Source: Pisaster brevispinus
Lineage: Eukaryota; Echinodermata; Asteroidea; Forcipulatida; Asteriidae
Direction of reading: 5' to 3'
Length of the DNA stretch: 64,000 nt
Assembly: GCA_023634235.1 (NCBI GenBank)
Contig: JAMKCF010000019.1
Location: forward strand, 6,823,947-6,887,946
In this document: positions 23,301 to 35,300 of the stretch, piece after piece
Layout of the letters: each line of letters starts with the position of its first letter
Position numbering within the stretch: position 1 is the first letter of the stretch
Made by a program: the position numbers and the translations under genes
The notes under the pieces: generated by a model
What the model was told of the DNA's origin: nothing
Databases searched by the model: none
The model's input: only the letters and a program-made list of their open reading frames with translations

Positions 23301-26300
23301 TAATATGCTTAGCTTTAGCTGATTTGACCTTATTTTTCAATCTGTTCCGAACAGAGCAATATTGACCCCACAAATTCTCACGAAGTTCATCATTTGTACA
23401 TTTTCTTGCTCTGTGAAAGCACTTCCGTTTCAGTGAGACAAGTTTAAGAATGTCACTTGTGATCCAATATTTCCTGCGTTTATGTTGACTTTTGCATGGT
23501 GTGCTCGCATTGACACAAGAAAAGAAAAGGTCCAGGAAACGGTTCCATGTGACATCAACACCTCCAGAGTAAGCTGTGTCCCAGGGACAACGTCTAACCA
23601 GCTCACGTAGATAAGCAGTGTTGCACTTGGCATAAAGATAATGCTGATTCATTGTTCTAGACATGACCCGTGGAGACCCGTGAATACAGAAACTGATCAC
23701 GGAGTGATCAGATGTAGAAAAGGGATCATGAACAGAAATGTTAGTAACTTTAGATGGATTTGTCGTAAAAACCAAGTCCAATAAGGTAGCACGATTGTTT
23801 GGCATAATGTGAGTAGGATCATTGATGAGTTGATGGAGACCATGGGCAGAGGTGCAATTTTTCAACTGAAACAAAAGAGCATGGTCTTCCATCCAGTTTA
23901 TATTAAAATCACCCATTATGGCGACATTCGCGTACTGACTTAAGTTCATGGCGAGCAAGGCGTTTTCGAGACGATCCAGTGATGTTGCATCATGAGGGGG
24001 GCGATAATGAGAACCACATAACCATCTTTCACCTTTGACGATACATGTAGCAAAAACACACTCCACCATATCGAGGCTGGGATGGATGATGGGACTAGGT
24101 TGGATGATGGGACTAGGTTGAAGGTCAGGTGATATGCCAAGAAGAACCCCACCACCTCTTGAGTGACGGTCTTTACGGAAGATGTTATGTTTCCCACTGA
24201 TGGTTCCATCAGGGACTGATGAGTCAAGCCATGTCTCCGAAATAGCAATGATATGGATGTGGTTTGTCTCAAGCAGAACTTCTAACTCAGAAAGTTTGTT
24301 CTTGATACTCCTAGCATTCATGGATACACAATTAATACTGGTCTTAGACGTGACGATTGAAGACATTGGTGAAGGTGGCAACATCTCAGTTGATGTATCC
24401 CCGTATAATCAACAGATGAGAAGCTAAGAGGGTTTTCGAGTTCAAAAAATGAGTTGGAAAAATGAGGCAACTCGATCGAGAGACATGAGCGGCACATCCA
24501 GGGTTGCAGGTTGGACACATTCAAGATGGATTCACAACTGGCGTGGCACCAAAGATTACAAGTGTTACACTGAAGCCTCTGCTGATTTCTCTTAACTGGA
24601 TTTGAACATGCCGTGCAGGGGTGCTTTGCAGGGCCTGGGTTTAAATGAATATCACCACTCAGTAACAAGCAACTGGATAAATGAAATGTGCCAGATGAAT
24701 TTGCATAGTATGGAATCGGCCTACCGTGGAACAGTTTTTTAAGTTTAGATGCACATTCCATAGTCTTCATAGTGTTGGAAACACAAGATTGTTTGATGGC
24801 AAGATGCAGAGGGAACATGGAGATCAGTAAGCAGACAAATACATACATACCAAAACGAGTGTGTGGAACAGCCATCTTACTGTAGGATATGGTGTTTACT
24901 CAGTTCTAGAAAATTGTCCATAAAATATCTCCTTCTTGAGTGATTTCCAAAAGTCACCAAAATAGAGTCCAGTGCAAGCCCAGGGCATAGCACTATCCAG
25001 CAGTTTGTGTGATAGATGTAGATGGCAATACGGTTGTTATTTCGGTCGAGTTGGTTGTTGCGGATCACAAATCACAAAGTTCCATATATCCAGCACATGA
25101 ACAAAATGGCCGCCAGCATTTATCAGTACACACATTCAGGTGACATCGGGGGGTCAAATCAAATTCTGACAACATCCATCGACGGGAGCAAAACCATTGT
25201 TGAATGAGGTGGATATAGTATAGAGATATATTCTGTCCATTTTGAAATAAAATATCTCCAAGTGCATAAAACAGGTTAAAAATGTTGACACATAACAGAG
25301 CAAATAAAAAGCTGTGTATGCTGTGCTAGCGCCGAGTTGAATACAGCTATTATTTAAATTTAAGCTTTTAAGCAGTTTTTTTTTCATCCAGCAGAATATT
25401 TCTGTGAATCTAAATGAGATGGTATTTGAAAACTACCTTTACTTATTTGCATTGCACAACAATTGAAACAAACAGGTACATGAACATGCACAAAACTTAT
25501 CACAATATAAACGTTTTTGGTTGCTTTCATTAAAATATGATAACAACTTTTCAGTTTGGTTTTGTTTTTGAAAACTGGAGCACGGGAATGTCTTTACTCT
25601 TCCAAAACAAGTGATGTATTATTTTGTGAAACTTGTCACATTAACTGATATAGATTGTGATGATTTTTTGATTCAGATTGTGGACCTAGAAACAGGGATT
25701 ATGATTTTGAAGGAGGATATGATTCAAGAGAGAGCTGATGCAAGAAGAGAAAAGAAACATTTGAAGCAATGTGTGGTAAGACGACTATATGACATTAGTA
25801 TGAGAAAGTATTCATATCCCAACCAAGTAGACTGTGTATGTTTTTTTCCTTGAGGACCTAGAAAGTATAAAGTGATTATCCTACATCTAAGTCAGCTAAC
25901 TTTAATTTGTCGGCATGAAGACATCTATAAAGAAAAGATGTTGAAGAAATGTAATTTTTAGACATGGGAGGAAAACCTCAACTTGGGAAAATCCAGCCAA
26001 AATTTCCAATTTAATTTCCAATTAGAACCAAATGGAATTTGTCCAATTGGAATCAATTGGAATTTGTTCAATGTTGTGTATTGGTACAAAACCCATTTGT
26101 CAAACCCCGAGTCATTTCCCGACCTTGGCGGCCATGACCTTTGGTAGTTGTTTACACTGAATAAGATTGCAAAGAGGAAACCGATTGATATTTACAAGAA
26201 TGTACACATTTATTTACAATAACGTAAGTTCAAAGTTTCACAATAACAAGAATAACATCAAGCTCTTAGGAGTAACCTAACATCGGTGTTTCCGGTTGTG

Positions 26301-29300
26301 GTCTGTGTGGGTGTGCGTCTCTCTCTCTATATCTCTCTCTCTCTAACCAGTCCCCGTCTCAGAGTTGATAGGGCCCCTTGGGTGTGCGGTATCCCGCCGC
26401 CAGTCACCCCTCCAACATAGCACATCGACTTCAAAGTGTTTTAACCCTTGCGGGAAAACCCTGGAATTATCAAATAAACCCAATTGTACATTTAAACTAA
26501 AATAAAATACTTATAGCAGATTCACATTATAGGCTTTACTTTAAGCCGGTTTGAAAGTACACTTTCCATTGTTACCGCAAATCAATATTTCATATACATC
26601 ACATGTTGTTTGAATTTCACTTCTTTCAAGCATCTTCGTGAGGCAAACAATAAATCAAACTCTAGTGAAAATTGGCTCCACAATTACATAAAGCAAAACT
26701 CGGTCTTAATCTTATAATAAATTATTTACTTTCGGAAACTTAGGAAACTGAGTAATTCTTTACAACTTCACATAACTCTGTGACACCATTGGACCCAGTT
26801 AGACACATTTGGACTCAGTTGGATTCAGTTTGATTTTACCCCCCAACTAGACCCAATTGGATATTTTCAAATACACCCGAAAATAAGTATCATCATGAGC
26901 AAAAGAAATAGTCTAAACCCATTGGGCTGACAGTGACAGTCCAAAAACTTATGGAGATATAGTATATCCCACCCCAACCCAGGGGTTTACACAAGAAATA
27001 GTCTAAACCCAATGGGCTGACAGTCCAAAAACTTATGGAGATATAGTATACCCCACCCCAACCCAGGGGTTTACACAAGAAATAGTCTAAACCCAATGGG
27101 CTGACAGTCCAAAAACTTATGGAGATATAGTATATCCCACCCCAACCCAGAGGTTTACACAAGAAATAGTCTAAACCCAATGGGCTGACAGTCCAAAAAC
27201 TTATGGAGATATAGTATATCCCACCCCAACCCAGGGGTTTACACAAGAAATAGTCTAAACCCATTGGGCTGACAGTCCAAAAACTTATGGAGATATAGTA
27301 TATCCCACCCCAACCCAGGGGTTTACACAAGAAATAGTCTAAACCCAATGGGCTGACAGTCCAAAAACTTATGGAGATATAGTATATCCCACCCCAACCC
27401 AGGGGTTTACACAAGAAATAGTCTAAACCCAATGGGCTGACAGTCCAAAAACTTATGGAGATATAGTATATCCCACCCCAACCCAGGGGTTTACACAAGA
27501 AATAGTCTAAACCCAATGGGCTGACAGTCCAAAAACTTATGGAGATATAGTATATCCCACCCCAACCCAGGGGTTTACACAAGAAATAGTCTAAACCCAA
27601 TGGGCTGACAGTCCAAAAACTTATGGAGATATAGTATATCCCACCCCAACCCAGGGGTTTACACAAGTGCAATTAACTAATTCTAAATCCAGTTGGTGAC
27701 ATTGGAATAATATCAAGGTTGTTTTTCAAATTGGACCCTGTTGGGAATAAAAATTTCCAATTGGAAAAATATTAGGAGGTGAAATTTCCAATTGGTAGAA
27801 ACAAATTCCAACTAATTTCAATTCAATTAAATCAAGCCAACTGACTCCAATTGGATTTCCAATTGGACTGAGTTGGTCTAAGATTTTATTCCAATTGGAA
27901 ATTCAGTATTCTAATATAAACCAACTCACACCAACTCAATACCAACTCAATCCAACATTTTCCAACTGGATATCCAATTGGAATGAATTGGACATTTTGG
28001 TGAGGGAGCCAAATTAGGTAGGGACTGAAAGCTTGTGGGATGGGATTTGAACCGGGGTCCGCAGAGGTGAACTGCACTAAGCCAGTTAAAAGACACATTT
28101 TCATCTGTATTTTTGTATCATTGCTATATGTAGTCATTAATGAGTCAGTTTGAATTGTAAAAATGTAATTTGTATATGATCATGTGACTGTGCTATTAAA
28201 GGCTTTGTCACATGAGGCAATTTACAGGCAACCAGTTCTAGGCAATCTCCACAAAGAAAGTAATTTAATTTTCCGATAATTTTCTAGGGCATGTGTGGTT
28301 ACACTAATCTGTAAAAAATTTGTTTTTTGCAACCTATGTTGTTGGTGTTTAAAAAAAATAAAAATAGTACAGTTATTGGCCTCCAAGATGACTGTCACAT
28401 GACTGTAAGCGTTAAATGAAAACGCCTGCAGCTTGTAGCAAAAGGGCACCAGCAAATGGTTGACCCCCAAAGGTCATAGTACAGGTCATGTCATGAGTTG
28501 ACAATTTCACATGTTTCCTACATAACATCATTTTAAAAATGAAACAAGCTTTTTGTTTCTTGTATTTTTTTTCCTGAAGATGTTCACAAAAAAGGGTTTG
28601 TTAAAAAAAGAAAGAAAAAAAAGCACCATCAACCATAGGTAGTTACTATAACTACAGCTATAACTATAACAATCAGCCATGTCTGGGTATGTCCCTGTAT
28701 GTGGGGATGGTTGTAAAGATATGAGTGATCTCTAAACGGATAATTTACTGAACCTATCAAAGTCTTTGTGCATAACTTTCTCTGTTTGAGCTCAAGAAAA
28801 TGGAATTTGTAGTTTGAAGTGTCAATTCATTTCAGCATGATACAACAAAGAAGACCAAAAGGCAAAAGGAAGCAAACATAGCCAAAAAGAAAGAGTTGGA
28901 TGTGCTTCAAGAGGAGCTGGTCATAAGTGAGAATGATTTGTCTGACATCAGAAAGGTTGGTTTTATCAGCTATTGACATTACGTTAGTATTGAACCAATA
29001 AATAAATAAGTAAACATTCACAAATAAAAGATCTCTCATTGAAGATATGAGCACAGTCCCAACCATGTCATTGGACAGGAGAGGAGGATATAGCAGTGAC
29101 ACAGAATACACACACAACACATGCACAGCTGCTGTGTTATGTGCAGATGACAGTAGTAGTTCAATTCACATGAACAATAAATGCAAGGCTTCATATGCCC
29201 ACACATTCTATGTATTTGTGATTAAGTGCATGATTAAGTCTTTTAAACATGTTCAGATTTCCGTCAAAAGATGTGTGATTAAAGTGGTCAGTAGTTTGCC

Positions 29301-32300
29301 ATGCCCATTTGTCCAGTGTGTTTTTCTAAAGAAATTACAGCAAAACTTATCAAGATTGAATTGAATTGAATGCCATATCTGTCTATGATCTGTCCCTACT
29401 TTGAAAGCCCCCTGAGTGCACAGTTTCCTGGTATGGAGTGCACTTATTACTCGAGCACTGTCAAGCAAGAACCATACAAAGCTCATGTCGCAACTGCAAG
29501 AGATGGTGTCCTTAAGTGTCCTTTTCAAGACCGTGTCACTTTTTGCAATTATGGGAAACAATTGGAAAGACTTGTGGAGGAATGGGTCAGAGAAGTAAAT
29601 GATTTTGGAAAAACATGGCAGCCAGTAAGTTTTGGAGAAGAAAATTGAAACTAGCTTGCCAAAACATTATAACCAGATCAAAATAACTGCCTAATTCATG
29701 TGTTTACATAGGGCCTTCATTTATTTCCATGGGAGGCAGTTCGGTGGCTTTCTATGTTTCTGCTTTACTTCAGTAGCATTGTCAGCGAGTGGCTATCGGC
29801 TTACTTGACTCAATAGGGTTCAGCCTTGTGGTGTATACGGTACTGTACACTTAATGCCAGTTTAACCACCTTGACAATGTTATGATATTTCTCCATTGTC
29901 CTTGATCTCCTCAGAATTTAACGTTATTTGTTTCCAATTTGTCATTTGTGTATGCATTATTGCATGGGCACTATGAACACATACTGACTATCCATGTCTA
30001 AAGGCAGGTTTATAGACGGTTGCGCAATGGTCGAGTGACTGAAATTTTGACGAGTGATCATAAAAACCACAGTTTTTATTCATCACTGGGGCATCAGTGA
30101 CTAGTTGCTGAAACACTGACTATCATCAGCATTCACCACTCATCACTGTGCCACCAACTCTAAACTGGCATTAATTTTGCACCATGCTCTGCCACCAACT
30201 CTAAACTGGCATTAATTTTGCACCATGCTCTGCCACCAACTCTAAACTGGCATTAATTTTGCACCATGCTCTGCCACCAACTCTAAACTGGCATTAATTT
30301 TGCACCATGCTCTGCCACCAACTCTAAACTGGCATTAATTTTGCACCATGCTCTGCCACCAACTCTAAACTGGCATTAATTTTGCACCATGCTCTGCCAC
30401 CAACTCTAAACTGGCATTAATTTTGCACCATGCTCTGCCACCAACTCTAAACTGGCATTAATTTTGCACCATGCTCTGCCACCAACTCTAAACTGGCATT
30501 AATTTTGCACCATGCTCTGCCACCAACTCTAAACTGGCATTAATTTTGCACCATGCTCTGCCACCAACTCTAAACTGGCATTAATTTTGCACCATGCTCT
30601 GCCACCAACTCTAAACTGGCATTAATTTTGCACCATGCTCTGCCACCAACTCTAAACTGGCATTAATTTTGCACCATGCTCTGCCACCAACTCTAAACTG
30701 GCATTAATTTTGCACCATGCTCTGCCACCAACTCTAAACTGGCATTAATTTTGCACCATGCTCTGCCACCAACTCTAAACTGGCATTAATTTTGCACCAT
30801 GCTCTGCCACCAACTCTAAACTGGCATTAATTTTGCACCATGCTCTGCCACCAACTCTAAACTGGCATTAATTTTGCACCATGCTCTGCGTCTCTTGGTT
30901 AACTCGACCTCATGCTTTTTCAGATTTCTGAGCGTATTGAAGAGAAAAATTATCTTCCACTCTTTTTAAGCGTTAAGTTGAAAAGTTGCAATATTTTTTT
31001 ATATGTACCTTTGTTTAAAATTTGTTGTACTTCCATTTATTGGAAAATGACAGTAACTCAAAACTGAAATACACTTTTGAGCCCCTGTTTAAGTAATTTT
31101 TATTTTGCATTTGAATAGATTATTCATAGACACGAGGCAAACAAAGCAAGATATGAGAACCAGGAAACTACCTTTCAAGATCAACTGGATCGAGAACACA
31201 AGGAAAATACTGACTTGAAAGAAAAAGGGTAAGTTTTTTTCAGGGGGAATAGGTTGGATACTTTGAGAGACTGTTGAAAGCTTTCAATATTTTCACTGTC
31301 ATACAAAGAGTATGATGGCCCAGGGATTGTCAGGAGCTGTCCCAGGAATGAGACTACTTTATCACAACATCCTACATGCCAAGCCCTATTCATCCTCCAG
31401 CCATGTTTAATCCACATACCTTCACATTGATTACTTACAGGTTTGAGCTTGGGCAGCATTTGCTACAGATGGAGAAACAACACCTCTTAAAGAAAGCTCA
31501 ATTGGAACAGACACTAATGGAGGTATGGCTCATTTAGTTTAACTATTAAACAAAAACCCGGAATGTAAGAAGCACTGTGCTTTCTGAGTCCCAAGGATAA
31601 CAAATCTAGGTTAATCTTAGGTGGGATTGGAATGCACACTCTTGCATATTCCAGATAAAAAGTCTTTAAGGTTTGAGTTGCTACACTTAAGTTGCTACTT
31701 CAAACAACTGATTTTGAAATGACATAAACAATGCAATCGGGATAAAGAACTTTTTGTGTTAAGTACATAAGTATTGTACGTATGTATATCGCAAATTAGC
31801 TTAACACCAAAAATACTTGATACTAAAAGTTAAAATTCCAGATCTTCAGGTTAATGGTGGGAAAGAGTGGGCTACATGCTTTGAACCAGGGGAAAACCTA
31901 TTGCGCAGCAATCTTTGGAGAAACATTTGCCTGACGCCGTGGATGCTTATTGGACAACTTATGGTTTCCTTTTATGAATGAAAATTGAAATGAGTGGGAT
32001 TAAATCAGGAAGACATTTGACTTGCTTGTTCATGTGTATACAAATTATGTCATTTTAATGACATTGCGCCGATGCAATATATATAATTATGTGAATTATG
32101 CATTTGATTGCTAGAAGTTCTTTTGAAACAAAGTTATTGAGAAGTGTCAATACAAATAGTAAGACCTATAATTGAAAATCAGTAAAATGTTGCACTTCAA
32201 GATTATATACGATGGGTAGAAAGTGAGACATAAACTTAGTACTCAATATATAATTTGAAAGCTTCAATGAAATACTGTGAACACTGAACATGTCCAAGTA

Positions 32301-35300
32301 AATTACATTGAGTCGGCTAGCGAACCTTTGAAACCTACAAAACAACAACATTGTAGCATCTTAGTTTCAAAGTGGAGGCCTTCTTTGACGACATGTTTTT
32401 CCTAATTAAATTTCGTTGTTGAGAAAGTTGGTCAATGTGGAATTGTTTTTGATTGGGTCTACCACAGGTAGAAACGAATTACGAAGCCTCTTTGTTAGTT
32501 TAGAGACCACCAACACTAGTTTATATGCATGTATTTCCAGGTCTTTTTTTACAGTTCATTTACAGTTACCCAAGAACCTGTATTTTTGTCCCAAAAAATA
32601 ATTTGTAGATTTAGATCTGCTAGTATTTCCAACCAGAATTTAGTTTTATGACAATTATATATGGTAGTTTCTTTTACTTCCGATGTGTCTGAAAATTATA
32701 AAACTATTCTTTGGCAAAGAGAAATCTCTCAGAGTAAATTTGACTTCAATCAAATGTGTACAACATCAGAAATGAGTTTGTGCAGGAGGAAATCATTTGA
32801 CTATTCATTTTGAACAATGTTATTTACTACAGCTTGACATTGAAATAATACAAACCAATGATGATTATGACAGACTGGAAGAACAGTGGGATACGCTCAA
32901 AGAAGGTCAGTATTATTAATGCAGGGATAGATCCAGTTTGCTGAGTTTGGTTCTAGTGAGTGTTCAAATCCAATTGGAATTCATTGATTTAATTTTCTTT
33001 AAATACTATATAGGATTTAAGCCAGAAACTGTGGAGCTCTTCACTTGTCATTCATCGGAAGAACTTGTGGTTTAAACATGTCAAGTTCTGTCATAAGGAT
33101 CACCTTTGAATGATGAAACAGTTACAAGCAAGCAAATGTACGACACACATGTACTTAATTTTGACCGACCAACAGGACAGACAATGTTTACAAAAGAATC
33201 AAAGCCATATTATTATTATGAAGTGTTATTATCGGGCTAGCCCCCATCAGTGTGCATGGTGTTGGACCACTATTCTTCCCAGGGGCCCTGTTACATCATC
33301 AAACTCAATAAAATGGCATCGGCCTATATATAAACAATGAAATTTACCACAAGAATGCCTTGCTTACAAGTGCAAAGCGCATTCGTTAAGCCTAGATTTT
33401 CTTCTTCTTTCGAGCAGAGCAATGAAATTGGGCCCTGGTGTTGGATGCTGAATTTCCCTTCATGTATTCTGTTCTTCAATCTGCTCTGATTTGTCACTTT
33501 TTCCAATGATGATTTATTTGTTGCAAACAATTGTGACACCACAATATTCACCATAAACATTACACCTCTGTGGGTCATTTGAACTTTTGAATGGTAAGTT
33601 AAATACTAGTTTAATACTAAGGTCAATTTGTATGGTTGCTTCACTGTGCAGTTAAGCACTTAACACCAGTTGCAATGTTATGAAGAGTGAATGTTTTAAC
33701 CAAATTTTAGATATCGAAGTAGCAACAGAGAACCGTGAGATGGATAGCACAAAAGTGAATGATCTTGATACAGTGTAAGTAAAGCTAACTGATACACTGC
33801 AACATAATTGCTATATATTAACTTAAATTTGTGGACTTGATTTGGGTTAAGGATCCTCCTCTGATGTTATACTTTTATTTCACCAATCCATTATTTTGTA
33901 CAAATGAAGCAATAGAGACGTATCTCTCTAGTATTTTGGAATCGATATTTCTACAAAATAATGGAGCAGAAAACGAGCAAAGAAAAAGCATTGAAACACT
34001 TAATTATTGTCAAAATACTAATTCTCAAGCAGCTCAATATGCTTAATTAATATACACCACTTTCATTCATTTCTGAATTTTGTTGTTGATACAGCTGTTT
34101 TTCTTGATGTACTGCAGTCTTGTACCAATTTTTTTGAAAATGGTTTAAAATAATTTTAAAGGTAATTTTATGTTTTCCGCCCTGGAAACAGTTGGTTTTC
34201 TTAAAATTATTTGAGCAGTCTTAAATTGTTTGTTTTAACACAATTTAAAAAACAATGAAACAAACCAACCTGTAAGAGGTTTAAATTGATTGTTGTTGTT
34301 ATGTTTCTGTGCCCTTGATTCACCGTAGTAGTAGTAGTCCCAGTCAGTGGGATGGACCAGTGTTCTTTCCTGTCTTCACTGTCTTCTCCTTAGTGGGTTT
34401 GACTTATACTACACAGTTTACCTTGTGCTTGAGTGTGTCACTAGGACATTAAAATCTCTCCACTGTGTTAGACATCATCAGTGTTGTACTCTTCACTCTC
34501 TTGTGCCCGAAAAACATTCTGACTGGATGATTCCTTGTCAGGAATAGCTTACTCTCAGTGTCACTTGGGGCTCAAAGACCAGTGGACTCAGTATCGAAAG
34601 AATAGTACTGTACCAGTACAACATTTGTATTTCTGCTACTGAACAATAGTGCTAATTTTGTGCAAATAAATCGAGCAGTGGTAACAATATGTTGTTGTCA
34701 CAGGTAGAGGTTAAGTCGGCATGTGCAAGTTGTGCGTAAGAACAGCCCTCATGCTATTGTTATGCACAAATTTGTGCGTATCTCAAGCATTATCCTTTAT
34801 GTAATTCTGTGTAGCCTGCAAAACAAGAAGGAAGATCTAACCAGGAAAGCTAACGAGACGGCTCGCATGAAACAAGAAAATGCTGAGATGGAACTTCGCA
34901 TGAAACAGCTTGAAGAAAACCATCAGTAAGTCAAAAGCTTAGTTCTCAGTAATAGAAACTCTTCTGAGTAATCTGCAGCTTGTTTTTGAATCACTGCCAG
35001 AATACTTGTTGACATGCCTGTTATAGGCCAAGCTTTCATAGGTTAGAATATGTTAGTAATTAATATTCCATGCAGTGCACCACCTAGAGTGTGCCCTGGA
35101 AAGGTCCTATTTTAAAGAAGGCAGTTGACATTCAGTATTCACGATCAATCTGAAGACTGTTCCAAAAAAAAAGCATCTCAAGGTCTGACATTAGTTAATC
35201 TGAAACACTGTCAAAAGCGAGAAAACTAAAGTGCCAACTGAAACTCAGTTCACAATATTAAAAATGTGTACAAAAATCCAACTCCCTTATAATTCTGTGT

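Larger units (their letters stand above)
21255..24890 (-). mobile_element. CR1-like non-LTR retrotransposon, near full length
   Basis: Lies antisense in intron 6. Contains an ORF with a PHD-like zinc finger, an EEP endonuclease and reverse transcriptase, and ends in AATAAATATTATT followed by (ATT)n at 21255-21275 (minus-strand 3' tail). Few disabling changes (frame breaks near 24320-24380 and 22050) suggest it is fairly young. Clade by motif order only: CR1 or a close relative in the Jockey/CR1 group. Confidence 0.85.
31523..34814. other. Introns 11-13
   Basis: Outside exons 12 and 13 no further gene, bordered mobile element or array was seen. Confidence 0.3.

Noticed and set aside
26893..27672. 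259-codon minus-strand frame
   Set aside because: It is the 84-bp minisatellite read through; unit length is a multiple of three and no start, splice or domain signal supports a gene.
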